DNA of 64,000 nt from Pirellulaceae bacterium (GTDB lineage: Bacteria > Planctomycetota > Planctomycetia > Pirellulales > Pirellulaceae). The DNA lies in assembly GCA_018402565.1 (NCBI GenBank), contig JAGYIQ010000002.1:682001-746000 (forward strand). The letters are read 5' to 3'. Numbering within the stretch: the stretch's first letter is position 1; each line of letters starts with the position of its first letter. Below, piece after piece: positions 17,386-26,697 of the stretch. Below the pieces are notes generated by a model, which had not been told where the DNA came from, ran no database searches, and was given only the letters and a program-made list of their open reading frames with translations. The translations under genes and the position numbers were made by a program.

Positions 17386-17934
17386 ATGAACAAGCTGAGC
17401 AATCTGCTGCTCCTCACCGGCCTGGGCTTGCTGGTCGTAGCCGGCTGGATGGCCCTACGACCGACCGGCTCGTTCGAGGACCTGGTCGAACTGCGGTGGG
17501 AGGTCGACGGGGAGGCAAAAGTCGGCACGGAAACACCGACCTCACTGTGGGTGACCAACCGCAGCGACGCGGAGGCTCGCGTGGTCGGCCTGAACCATTG
17601 CTGAGGCCTCAACTGCGCGTTTCGGTCCGAAACGCCCGTCCCCCTGTCGATCCCGGCCGGTCAAAGTGTCCCCATTCGCTTGTTCATGTCCAATCGCGTC
17701 GGCGGTCGCTTCGCCCAAGAAGCCACCATGTACATCAGCGTCAACGACGCCTTGGTCGAGAAGCTGATCGCGTTGGAGGGTCAAGCCGCAGGCGATCCCG
17801 CCCCCGCCCAGACCACCGAATCCGAATCCGAATCCGAATCTGAATCCGAATCTGCAACGTCCGAGACAACGGCAACAGACGAAACACCGGCGGCCGGTGC
17901 TGCAGCAAAAGTCAACGGCGGCCTCGCCGAATGA
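17386..17934 (+). CDS. Candidate selenoprotein: membrane-anchored DUF1573-like protein with in-frame TGA at codon 73
   Basis: One frame runs from ATG 17386 (AAGGA about 9 nt upstream) to TGA 17935-17937, interrupted only by TGA at 17602-17604; read through it encodes about 182-183 residues. Layout: N-terminal membrane anchor (about 5-25), a compact beta domain with the DUF1573-like pattern WVTNRSDAEARVVGLNHC-(TGA)-GLNCAF, then PLSIPAGQSVPIRLFMSN and GGRFAQEATMYIS. A Ser/Glu-repeat acidic tail follows. Similar domains commonly have CGxxC where this one has (TGA)GLNC, so the TGA sits where a Cys is expected. A SECIS-like hairpin follows. It is 146 nt downstream of sqr. The alternative is a recent nonsense mutation; coding quality downstream is intact. 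The selenocysteine machinery is not in the window. Confidence 0.72.
17602..17635 (+). promoter_or_regulatory. Candidate bacterial SECIS element following an in-frame TGA
   Basis: TGA at 17602-17604, then 12 nt, then a perfect 8-bp stem: GCGTTTCG (17617-17624) with CGAAACGC (17628-17635). Opening the top G-C pair leaves the loop GGTCC, with its first G 20 nt after the TGA. As I recall the bacterial SECIS model, the loop should lie about 16-37 nt downstream and have a G in its first two positions; both hold. The tip also resembles the GGUC of E. coli fdhF. Confidence 0.72.
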
Positions 17935-17935
17935 G

Positions 17936-17967
17936 AAATCAGCCGGCGTGCCTTAGCACCCGGTTTT
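17936..17967. repeat. REP-like palindromic repeat, third copy
   Basis: Core AGCCGGCGTGCCTTAGCAC followed by CCGGTTTT, same imperfect palindrome as at 17272 with one loop change. It begins within the stop codon region of the candidate selenoprotein gene, so that gene is bracketed by copies. Confidence 0.85.
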
Positions 17968-18111
17968 CTCGCGGATTGGCCGCCAATTGGTTACGGCTAA
18001 CTCGGTAACGTATTGACGGACAACTCCCAGGCTCTTGGCTTTCACTTTTCGCGATTTCTTCGCATTTTGTGATTGCAAAAAAGCCAGGCAACTTAACTTC
18101 CCCCGCGCCGA

Positions 18112-19266
18112 TCAGCTGACGGCTATCCCGTGGTTCGCAGCGGAGCGGTCCAACAACGTTTGGCAGCCATCAATCACTTGTTGTGCAGTAATGTCGCGCA
18201 TCGCTAGATTCTCGACACGCTGTTTCTGACCGGGCGGTATGGTTTGGTGCCAGGCTTGCAGGCAGACATGGCCAGCTCCGTAAGGGCCCGAGTTCTGCGG
18301 CAGCGTGGGGCCAAACAAGACCACACACGGCGTCCCCACGGCGGCGGCGATGTGCATGGGGCCGGTGTCGCAGCCGATGAAACACTGCCCGCCGCGGCAC
18401 AACGCCGCCAACTGCAACAGCGTGGTCGGGGGAGCTATTTCGACGCCCATCCCCGCGTCGGCCGCGATTTGTTCGGCCCAGATTTGCTCTTCCGCTCCGG
18501 CCCACGTCACCACAACCGGCCAACCGTCGCTCGCCAACTGCCGCGCGACCTCCGCCCAACGCTCATTCTGCCACCGTTTGCTGGGCCAACTGGCACCGGG
18601 ATTCAAGACGACGTAACGCTGCGGCACCTCGCCGCGATCCTGGGCTTCCGCCAACCACCTGGCTGTCTCGGGCGGATTGGGTAGGTGCTCGGGGAAATGC
18701 CCAATCGCCGCCGGTCCAGCGTTGCCTGAACGTCTCGTCGGGGCGAGGCTCGGCGAGGTTGACAGCCGTTGGATCATGTCCTGCACCAACGCCAGGCTAC
18801 GGTCCGCCAAGTGCGAGCAGCTGGCGGCGGGCACAAACAGGCGGTTGTTGAGCCAGGGCGAAAGTTCGCGGCCGTAACGCCCTCCGAACCCCCAACGCTG
18901 GTCGGCGCCCGACAACCAGCCCAGCATCGAGCTCTTGGTCAAAGACTGCGGATCGATGGCCACGTCGATCTTCGCCGCGCGGAGCTGCTGCCTCAGTTGC
19001 CAAACCTGCCGCGGACGCTTGAGGTACCCCTTGGGTATGGTCACCACTTGGTCGATCTCGGGATGCTGGCCCAACAACTTCGGCGAGGGAGATTCCATGG
19101 CCCAAGTGATCCGGCAAGTGGGCCAGTGTCGTCGTAACGCCGCGATCAACGGCAGGGTCAGCACGCAGTCGCCGATGTGGCTGAGCCGAGTGACCAGAAA
19201 ATGGGGTGCCCGCTGGCCCACGCCTGAAGTAGCGGTAGCAAGCGACGGTTCGACGGACACAGGCAT
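18112..19266 (-). CDS. Glycosyltransferase family 9 (heptosyltransferase-like)
   Basis: 384 residues with the GT-B fold of ADP-heptose:LPS heptosyltransferases. N-terminal domain: FLVTRLSHIGDCVLTLPLIAALRRHWP (about 23-49), where the G-D pair is the acceptor-side catalytic region. C-terminal donor site: FIGCDTGPMHIAAAVGTPCVVLFGPT (about 305-330), the family's D-T/S-G-P-x-H signature. A middle segment RYVVLNPGASWPSKRW matches the GAxWxxKxW motif. It likely adds a heptose or related sugar in outer-membrane glycolipid synthesis at the inner-membrane cytosolic face. No other LPS genes are adjacent. It is divergent from the FlgI-like gene. Confidence 0.9.
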   Translation of the reverse strand: MPVSVEPSLATATSGVGQRAPHFLVTRLSHIGDCVLTLPLIAALRRHWPTCRITWAMESPSPKLLGQHPEIDQVVTIPKGYLKRPRQVWQLRQQLRAAKIDVAIDPQSLTKSSMLGWLSGADQRWGFGGRYGRELSPWLNNRLFVPAASCSHLADRSLALVQDMIQRLSTSPSLAPTRRSGNAGPAAIGHFPEHLPNPPETARWLAEAQDRGEVPQRYVVLNPGASWPSKRWQNERWAEVARQLASDGWPVVVTWAGAEEQIWAEQIAADAGMGVEIAPPTTLLQLAALCRGGQCFIGCDTGPMHIAAAVGTPCVVLFGPTLPQNSGPYGAGHVCLQAWHQTIPPGQKQRVENLAMRDITAQQVIDGCQTLLDRSAANHGIAVS

Positions 19267-19537
19267 GGTGGCTCAATCTGTTTGAGTGCTAGCGTTGTCG
19301 CGACAGGGTGGGGCCGTCCCACCTGCTCACCTGACCAACTGACTTTAGCGGATAGCGGCGTCTCAGTGAAAGACGAATTGTTTCCCGATCGCATCCTGAG
19401 CGACGATGGAGTCAACATTGCCCTTGACCCAGGGCTCGGGATTCCTCTACTCTCCCGCCGCTGGAGCTCTCACATTGGCGGACGGGAATGGACTCCCTTG
19501 GCTCTGGGCACGTGTAATTTACAGCGAGGAACTGTCG

Positions 19538-21472
19538 GTGGTGCATCCTAATGACTCGCCCCATTCTATCGATGATCGCTCAACGTTGGCGGCTTTGCCT
19601 CTGCAGGAGTTGGCGGCGGACGGCACGGCTGCCGACCTATCCGAACGTTGGCTCGCGGATCGACGCAGCTTTTTATTGGCAGGCTTGATTGGCTTAGGTG
19701 GTTGCAAGAGCTGGAATTTTGCGGCGTCGAAAGCTGCTGCGACGGAGACTTCCGGCGGCGATACGACACCGTATGTCTCGACGATGACCCGCGTCTGGGG
19801 GGCGGCCCCAGCTCGGATCGACGGGGTCGGCATGGTCAGCGAATTGCCGGGGACTGGCAGTGCGCCCGCGCCGACTCGGTTTCGCGAGGAGTTGATGGAG
19901 GACCTGCGCCTCCGCAATGTGCCGGAACCCAACAAGTTGCTCAGCGAAAACTGGACCAGTTTGGTCTTGCTGCAAGGTGCTTTGCCGGGCGGTTGTCGCA
20001 AGGGCACACTGTACGATGTGTTCATTGGGCTGGAGCCGGGCAGCAGCACGACCAGTCTCGAAGGCGGCTTTTTGATGCCGGCGCGACTGACCCCAGTCCA
20101 GGTGCAAGCCGGCAGGGTGCTGCAAGGCAGTTTGGCCGGGACGGCCACGGGCCCGGTAGTCGTCAACGCCCTGTTCGACGGGCCCAGTCGCGGCAGCCAG
20201 GTCGCGGGATTGGTGCCCGGCGGCGGTCGCTCCACCATCCAGCGGCAGATCGGCTTGCAGACAGCCGACGACTTTCAGACGATTCGTGACGCCGTGGCGG
20301 TCACGACCGCGATCAATGGACGCTTCAACTACATCGTCAACTCACAGCGACAACCAGTGGCCAATGCAAAAAGCGATCGCACCATCGAGTTGGAAGTGCC
20401 GGAGATCTACCGTTCGAACATCAATCGGTACCTGCACGTGATTCGCAACGTCGCGGTGACAGAGACGCCGGCCGCTCAGGTTTCGCGACTGGAGACCTTG
20501 GAGCAAATGCTACAAGACCCCGCGACAACGGAAGTGGCGTCATTGCGGCTGGAGGCCCTGGGCGAGATGGGCGTGGCGATTCTGGAACGCGCGTTGCGTC
20601 ACGGCGACCCCAAAGTCCGCTTCATGGCGGCAATGGCATTGGTGTATCAAGAGAAACCGATCGCCTGCGAGGAACTGGGGCGTTTGGCGGAAGACCAGTG
20701 GGCGTTCCGCTGGCACGCGTTGACAGCCCTGGCAGCCATCCCTCACCCAGCCGGCAAGGACAACCTGAGGAAGTTGCTGCATGCCCGCAGCGTAGAGACA
20801 CGGTATGGCGCGGTCACCAGCCTGGTGCAGGACAACCTGGAAGACGAAGAGGTGATGGTCGAGATGTTCGGACCGGGAGACAGCGCCCAGCAGAACTTCT
20901 CGGTCAAGACCGTCTTCTCTACCGCCGAACCGATCGTGCATTTGGCTCGCTACAAATCCCCCGAAATCGTGATCTTCAACCCGGATCAATCCATCCGCGG
21001 CGACTTCCATTTCGTGGAAGTTGGTTGGACGATCCACTGCGGATCCGAAAATAAGGTCCAAATCAAGAAATTTCAAGCCGACGGTCGCGACCAAAGCACC
21101 CAATGTTCCGCTCGCTTGGGTGACGTGCTCCGCTGCTTGGGCCAGTTCAATGCCACGTATTCCTTCGTCGTTAAATTCCTACAACAGGCGGCGAAAGACC
21201 AAGCACTGGAAGGACGCCTGGTAATCAACGCATTGCCAAAGTCGCAGCGAGCTTACGATCCAGCGGCCGGCAACCTAGCCATGCCCGAGATGTTCCAGGC
21301 AGGCTTGGCAGAGGGCGAGGGCAGCGTGGAAGAAGTCGTGGAAACGAACGAAGCCACCGCCATCGACGACGACTGGACCATCTCGTCGTCCGACACCGCA
21401 ACCACAGCCGACGATTCTTCCTCGGAAAAGGACAGCCGCTCCGCCAGTCGCTTCAAATGGCCCTGGCAGTAG
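19538..21472 (+). CDS. FlgI-like lipoprotein with HEAT-like repeats
   Basis: About 644 residues. The start at 19538 (GTG; GTG 19541 equally possible) is favoured by AGGA at 19527 and by placing a Tat-like lipoprotein signal, DRRSFLLAGLIGLGGC, within 60 residues of the N-terminus; the frame is open from 19406. Residues about 85-300 resemble the flagellar P-ring protein FlgI: ARIDGVGMVSELPGTGS, NWTSLVLLQGALPGGCRKGTLYDVFIGLEPGSSTTSLEGGFLMPARL. Residues about 330-460 look like HEAT/armadillo helices (RLEALGEMGVAILERALRHGDPKVRFMAAMALVY). The C-terminus is acidic and Ser-rich. No flagellar genes are nearby; I infer an envelope role. smc starts 15 nt downstream. Confidence 0.65.
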   Translation: MVHPNDSPHSIDDRSTLAALPLQELAADGTAADLSERWLADRRSFLLAGLIGLGGCKSWNFAASKAAATETSGGDTTPYVSTMTRVWGAAPARIDGVGMVSELPGTGSAPAPTRFREELMEDLRLRNVPEPNKLLSENWTSLVLLQGALPGGCRKGTLYDVFIGLEPGSSTTSLEGGFLMPARLTPVQVQAGRVLQGSLAGTATGPVVVNALFDGPSRGSQVAGLVPGGGRSTIQRQIGLQTADDFQTIRDAVAVTTAINGRFNYIVNSQRQPVANAKSDRTIELEVPEIYRSNINRYLHVIRNVAVTETPAAQVSRLETLEQMLQDPATTEVASLRLEALGEMGVAILERALRHGDPKVRFMAAMALVYQEKPIACEELGRLAEDQWAFRWHALTALAAIPHPAGKDNLRKLLHARSVETRYGAVTSLVQDNLEDEEVMVEMFGPGDSAQQNFSVKTVFSTAEPIVHLARYKSPEIVIFNPDQSIRGDFHFVEVGWTIHCGSENKVQIKKFQADGRDQSTQCSARLGDVLRCLGQFNATYSFVVKFLQQAAKDQALEGRLVINALPKSQRAYDPAAGNLAMPEMFQAGLAEGEGSVEEVVETNEATAIDDDWTISSSDTATTADDSSSEKDSRSASRFKWPWQ

Positions 21473-21487
21473 CCTCAGTAAACCGCC

Positions 21488-24400
21488 ATGCTCAAGGCCC
21501 TAGAACTTGTTGGATTCAAAAGCTTCGCGGATCGAACTCGCTTCGATTTTCCGCCGGGCATCACGGTCGTCGTTGGTCCCAACGGCAGTGGCAAGTCCAA
21601 CATCGTCGATGGCCTGAAGTGGGTCTTGGGCGAACAGTCCGCCAAGAGTCTCCGCGGCAAAGACATGGCCGACGTGATCTTCAAGGGCAGCGGGGGAGCC
21701 CAAGGTCGTAAACCGGCCAACAGCGCCGAAGCCACCATCGTACTGGAAAACGAAGATCGTCGTTTCCCCTACGACTTCGACGAGATCCGCGTCAGCCGGC
21801 GGGTCTATCGCAGTGGCGAAAGCGAATATCTGATCAACAACGAGCCGGTGCGGCTACGCGATATTCGCGATCTGTTCCGCGGCACCGGTGTCGGGACGGA
21901 TGCCTACAGTTTGATCGAACAGGGCAAGGTCGAGCGGATGCTGCAATCGACCTCCAAGGATCGCCGCGCCATCTTCGAAGAAGCGGCCGGAATCAGTCGC
22001 TTCAAAGCCAAGTCCATCGAGACCCAACGACGTCTGGCTCGCGTCGAACAGAACTTGATTCGCTTGGCCGACATGGTCGAAGAAGTCGGTAATCGCTACC
22101 GCAGCATCAAGGCCCAAGCCTCGAAGGCCGTCCGCTATCGCCAAGCTTCGACACGTCTGAAGCTACTGCGAACCCACCTGGCCAAGATCGATTATCAGTT
22201 CTTCCAAAATCGCTTGGAAGAACTGCAACGAGAAACCGGCCAATTGGGCCAGACCCTGTCCCAGGCGCAACTGCAAGTCACCACGGCTCAAGCCGCCGTC
22301 CAAGACATCGCCGCTCAGAACCAACAAGCCCAGACAGCGTTTGAAGCCAGCCAGCGTCAATTCGCCGATCTCCGCGAGCAAGCAGCGATCCTGGGCTCCG
22401 AGTATCAAGAAAAACAACAGCGCGTCATCGACTTGGAACAACGCCTGGAACGCCTGCAAGCCCAATGGGAGGGGGGGCGTCAACGCCGCGAACAACTGGC
22501 ACACGAACAGAGCCTGTTGCTGCAAGACGTGGAGGCCTGCGAGGTCCAACACTTTGACCTACGCGCACAATTGGAATCGCTGCAACCGCGACTCACCGAA
22601 TGCCACCAACGCCGACAACAAGCCGAACACGCTTCGCTCGAACTGCAGACTCGCAGCAACCAACGACAAACCGAACTGAATCAGGTCGCCACCAAGCTGG
22701 CCGCCACTCGCACCGAGCTAACTAGCCTCCGCGAATCATTGGAGCGCCGCGCCGCCAGTCTGGCGGACTACACCCAGCGATTGGTCGGCCTAGAGCAAAA
22801 TCTGGTCATCGCTCGCCGGCAAGCAGCTGAGTTGAACGAACAAGCCGAACTCAAGGATTCGGATCTCAAGTCGCTCGGCGATGCCCTGGCCCACGGACAA
22901 ACCCGACAAGAACAGCTGCGGAACGAAGAGGCCGAACTCCGCAGCCAACAAAGCGGCGACCAACAACGCTCCGCCGTCATTCGCGAAATGGAAAGCCAAC
23001 TGGAGGGAGTCAACAGCGGCGTCAAACAAGTCCTGGCATCCGCCAAACAGGGACAGACCGGCTTCCAAGAGGTGGTCGGCCTCGTCGCCGACCTGATTCA
23101 AGTCGAGATGCAACACGCACTGCTGATCGACCTGGCCTTGGGCGACGTGGCCCAGCATGTCGTCTTGTCCAGCCCAACGTTGATTCAGTCAGTCGCCAAC
23201 CAACAGGTCCGCCTGTCCGGTCGCGTGGGCCTGCTGCTCCTGGGCCAATCCATCGGTTTGGGTGGAAACCCCCAAGTCCGCCTGCCATCAGGTGGCTCGG
23301 TGATCGGCCCCGCCAGCGAGTTTGTGCAAGCCAAACCCGGCTACCAGGACTTTGTCGCGCAGCTACTGGGAGGCACCTGGATCGTCGCCGACCTGGCAGC
23401 CGCCTTGGCCCTGCGTGCAGCCGGACAAGTCCAAGTCCGCTTGGTGACCATGGCCGGCGAAATCGTCGAACCGGACGGCCGTGTCATCGTGGGCGCCAAA
23501 TCCGCCGTCAGCAATCTCGTCTCCCGCCGCAGCGAATTGCGTCTGCTCGAGACCCAAATGGCCGAGCGGCAACAACGCCTGTCCCAACTGAACGATGAAC
23601 TGACTCAGCTGAAACAACAACTGGACTCCCAACGGCAGGCCCACCAGACCTTGCTGCAGGAGCAAAAAGAACTGAGCAGTCGGCTGCAGGACGTGCAGCG
23701 GACCATCGACAGCAACGAAGCCCAACGACAACAAGCCGACCAACTGTTGCTGCAATGGCAACGCGAACAACAGAGCGAAGAACAACGCGCGCAACACCTC
23801 GCCACCAGCTTGGTGGAGGACGAAACCCAGTACGAGACGGGCCTGCGCGAGGTGCAAACGGCCGACCAACAACTCGTCGCCGCTCGACAGGAAGCGCAAA
23901 CAGCGCAAGCCGAAGCCCAGGAACTGGAAAAGCAGTTGACCCTGGCAAAAGTCCAATTCGCTAAATTAGAACAGCAGCTACAACAATACCAAACCCAACA
24001 GGAGTCGATCGTCGCTGCCCTGGAGGAGCGAGACCAACAGTTGACCGAACTGCAGAACGAGTTGGCTTCACTGGGCCAGGAGCGCGGCGATGTCCAAGCC
24101 CGCCTCAGCGAACTGGAACAGCTGCGGCAACAATTGGAACAGCAGCGAGCCGAATTGACACTGCAATTGAATCAGGCCAAGGAAGATCGCGATCGCTGGG
24201 AACAAAAACGCATCGAAACCGCTCATCAACTGGAATCCGCTCAGGCCAACCTCAAACGCCAAGAACATCGGCAACTGGAGATCGAGGGCGAAACGAACCA
24301 ACTGAGCATGCAAAAGCAACAGTTGACCGAGCGGCTCCGCGACGACTACGGTCTGGAGATCGACGAGATCCTCGATTACCAACCGCAATTCCTGCCGTCG

Positions 24401-25249
24401 ACCGAGGCAAGCACGGAAACTCAGCCAGCGACCAGCCGCGACACTGGAACGACACCTCCGGCAGAGGGCCAACCCACCGACGACGCGGCTGCCGAGCCCG
24501 ACGCCACCAGCGGTGTCGACCCCGAGCGGCTGGTTTCACCAGAGCGTGAAACCGTCGAGCAAGAAGTCCAGCAACTAAGGCGGAAAATCAACAGCATCGG
24601 CGCGGTCAACATGGATGCCTTGGCCGAACTGGAAGACTTGGAACAACGCTACCACCATCTGGACAGCCAGTACCAGGATCTAGTGTCGGCCAAAGACGGG
24701 CTGCACAAAATCATCCAACGGATCAATACCGACAGCCGTCGGATCTTTGCCGAAACACTGGAAGCCATCCGCATCAACTTCCAACAACTGTATCGCAAAA
24801 CCTTCGGTGGCGGCCATGCCGACTTGATCCTGGACGAAAGCGAGGACATCCTCGAGTCCGGTATCGAGATCGTTGCCACGCCGCCCGGCAAATCCGAATT
24901 TAGCAACTCGCTGTTGAGCGGCGGTGAAAAAGCCCTGACCGCCGTCAGCCTGCTACTGGCTATCTTCAAGTACCGCCCCAGCCCCTTCTGCGTCCTGGAC
25001 GAAGTGGACGCCCCGTTTGACGAGGCCAACATCGGTCGCTTCGTCGATGTGCTGAAAGAGTTCTTGGGCTGGACCCGATTCGTTATCGTGACCCACAGCA
25101 AAAAGACCATGACCGCCGCCACCACCCTGTACGGCGTCACCATGCAAGACTCCGGCGTCAGCAAACGCGTCAGCATCAAGTTCGAAGAGGTCTCGGAAGA
25201 TGGCCAACTCTTGAACCCCGGCGATCCCGCCGCCCAAGCGACCCAATAG
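21488..25249 (+). CDS. smc: Chromosome segregation ATPase SMC
   Basis: 1253 residues, slightly longer than the usual 1150-1200. Walker [10 protein letters not shown] is at 30-38, followed by the Q-loop region KWVLGEQSAKSLRG. Two Q/E-rich coiled coils (about 165-510 and 675-1000) flank the hinge (about 525-665, GFQEVVGLVADLIQVEMQHALLIDLALGD ... GEIVEPDGRVIVGAKSAV). The C-terminal head has ABC signature LLSGGEKAL (about 1140) and Walker B CVLDEVDAPFDEANI. A low-complexity P/T/A insert (about 975-1020) in the coil explains the extra length. SMC organises and segregates chromosomal DNA with ScpA/ScpB, which are not in the window. The Gln richness of the coils is striking. Confidence 0.97.
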   Translation: MLKALELVGFKSFADRTRFDFPPGITVVVGPNGSGKSNIVDGLKWVLGEQSAKSLRGKDMADVIFKGSGGAQGRKPANSAEATIVLENEDRRFPYDFDEIRVSRRVYRSGESEYLINNEPVRLRDIRDLFRGTGVGTDAYSLIEQGKVERMLQSTSKDRRAIFEEAAGISRFKAKSIETQRRLARVEQNLIRLADMVEEVGNRYRSIKAQASKAVRYRQASTRLKLLRTHLAKIDYQFFQNRLEELQRETGQLGQTLSQAQLQVTTAQAAVQDIAAQNQQAQTAFEASQRQFADLREQAAILGSEYQEKQQRVIDLEQRLERLQAQWEGGRQRREQLAHEQSLLLQDVEACEVQHFDLRAQLESLQPRLTECHQRRQQAEHASLELQTRSNQRQTELNQVATKLAATRTELTSLRESLERRAASLADYTQRLVGLEQNLVIARRQAAELNEQAELKDSDLKSLGDALAHGQTRQEQLRNEEAELRSQQSGDQQRSAVIREMESQLEGVNSGVKQVLASAKQGQTGFQEVVGLVADLIQVEMQHALLIDLALGDVAQHVVLSSPTLIQSVANQQVRLSGRVGLLLLGQSIGLGGNPQVRLPSGGSVIGPASEFVQAKPGYQDFVAQLLGGTWIVADLAAALALRAAGQVQVRLVTMAGEIVEPDGRVIVGAKSAVSNLVSRRSELRLLETQMAERQQRLSQLNDELTQLKQQLDSQRQAHQTLLQEQKELSSRLQDVQRTIDSNEAQRQQADQLLLQWQREQQSEEQRAQHLATSLVEDETQYETGLREVQTADQQLVAARQEAQTAQAEAQELEKQLTLAKVQFAKLEQQLQQYQTQQESIVAALEERDQQLTELQNELASLGQERGDVQARLSELEQLRQQLEQQRAELTLQLNQAKEDRDRWEQKRIETAHQLESAQANLKRQEHRQLEIEGETNQLSMQKQQLTERLRDDYGLEIDEILDYQPQFLPSTEASTETQPATSRDTGTTPPAEGQPTDDAAAEPDATSGVDPERLVSPERETVEQEVQQLRRKINSIGAVNMDALAELEDLEQRYHHLDSQYQDLVSAKDGLHKIIQRINTDSRRIFAETLEAIRINFQQLYRKTFGGGHADLILDESEDILESGIEIVATPPGKSEFSNSLLSGGEKALTAVSLLLAIFKYRPSPFCVLDEVDAPFDEANIGRFVDVLKEFLGWTRFVIVTHSKKTMTAATTLYGVTMQDSGVSKRVSIKFEEVSEDGQLLNPGDPAAQATQ

Positions 25250-25255
25250 CTCGGT

Positions 25256-26566
25256 CTATTGCATCACAACCGGCAGTTCCTCGAACCATTTTTTGAGAGC
25301 CGGCAAAGCCTCCAGGGCCGCGGTTTCCGCCACCAAAATCGCACCGTCCCGTTCCACAACCGTGATCGGTTCTGTGAAAGACGTGTTGAGCCCCAGAACC
25401 TCATACGATTCTGGACTAATTTCTGAAAATTTATCTTTTCCAGATTGGGCAGTGGGATAGGCGTAGACCTGAACCAACTGCTCGGCGATCTGCAGCTCCA
25501 CCAAGGTCGCATCGACGCCGGCCTGGGCCATGGCTGGGACGGCTTGCGGCAACGTGGCTGTGAAGGCCGTCCCCTCCTGCTCCCAAAACGCCAGAGCAGC
25601 CATCAGCGAGGAATGCAACGCCGGCACGTGGACCTGATAGCGAGTTTCATTGAGTTCGCGAGTGACGCTGTTCTGAATCGTCATCGATAGCGTACGAGAC
25701 TTGCCAGCGTCGCGGGTGCCCGGCGACCAAGTCAGCTGACCCGCAGTCGCGTCCCAACCGGCTCCCGGCGGATTATCGGGCCCCAGCTGAATCTGCCAGC
25801 GGAGCTTCTCCTCGGCCGTGAACTGACTGGGGTACGTAATCGCGATCGGTATCTTGACCGTTTGCCCCACTTCCGTGCGAGCGTCGTTGACGTACTGAAT
25901 TTCCGGTACAGCCGGACCAGCCGCGGGCCCGCCCCGCGGCAAATAGAGCACCAAAAAAGTGATGACCAAGCCCAAGACCGCCAAAGCCCCGAGTGCCAAG
26001 AGGATAGCCGGCCAGGGATTCGTACGCCGCCGCCGCAGCTTGACTCGCGGCTTGTCGACCACCGCCGGTGCCAACGCATCCAGATTGAGTGATTCCGCCG
26101 CCGGACCAACCGCAGCGGGCGAAGCATGGACATCTGGCGAAACGGGAGCCGCCGACGAAACCGGGGCGGTCAGCACTTTGGCCATCGGGACCACCGGGGC
26201 CGTCGCCGGCGAGTTAGCCCGCGGCGGAGCAGCTGGGGCCGCGGCAGCTGACGCCGGGACAACTGACGCCGGGACAACTGGAGCCGGAACAACTGGAGCC
26301 GGAACATTGGCTTTGGGCGCCGCCGGGGCAGGACTCGCCGGGGCAGCTTGAACGGGGGCCGGGGCCGTCACTGAGGGGGCACGGGTGGAATCAGTGGCAG
26401 CCGTGGATCCGTTGGCAACGGGAGCACCCGAATCTATCGCCGCCGCTTTGGCCGGCAAACGCACGATTGTCTGGCACTTTGGGCACTTGACCTTGCGTCC
26501 CAGCACATCGGCGGGGACCGTCAACGAAGCCGAGCAATTGGGGCAGTCGACCGCAACCTTGGACAT
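25256..26566 (-). CDS. MJ0042-type zinc finger membrane protein
   Basis: 436 residues from the ATG at 26566 (AGGA 9 nt upstream). The N-terminal Cys4 zinc finger, VDCPNCSASLTVPADVLGRKVKCPKCQ, is of the MJ0042/zinc-ribbon type common in planctomycetes. A long Pro/Ala/Val-rich linker (about 35-170) has PAPVVPAPVVPAS-type repeats. A membrane segment (about 190-212, ILLALGALAVLGLVITFLVLYL) follows after basic residues, then an outside domain resembling a cadherin/putative-Ig module (RTEVGQTVKIPIAITYPSQFTAEEKLRWQIQLGP). The function is unknown. It converges on smc with 6 nt between the stops. Confidence 0.75.
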   Translation of the reverse strand: MSKVAVDCPNCSASLTVPADVLGRKVKCPKCQTIVRLPAKAAAIDSGAPVANGSTAATDSTRAPSVTAPAPVQAAPASPAPAAPKANVPAPVVPAPVVPASVVPASAAAAPAAPPRANSPATAPVVPMAKVLTAPVSSAAPVSPDVHASPAAVGPAAESLNLDALAPAVVDKPRVKLRRRRTNPWPAILLALGALAVLGLVITFLVLYLPRGGPAAGPAVPEIQYVNDARTEVGQTVKIPIAITYPSQFTAEEKLRWQIQLGPDNPPGAGWDATAGQLTWSPGTRDAGKSRTLSMTIQNSVTRELNETRYQVHVPALHSSLMAALAFWEQEGTAFTATLPQAVPAMAQAGVDATLVELQIAEQLVQVYAYPTAQSGKDKFSEISPESYEVLGLNTSFTEPITVVERDGAILVAETAALEALPALKKWFEELPVVMQ

Positions 26567-26697
26567 GGGGGAGGGTCCTCGCAGCATTCCCGAAAAGAGT
26601 CACAACCCGAGCCCCAAGCCCCAAGACCCAAGCCGAGCTGAATGAAACCAAGCCGCATCGGCGGAGTCCATTATACACACTTGGCCGACGCACCACG

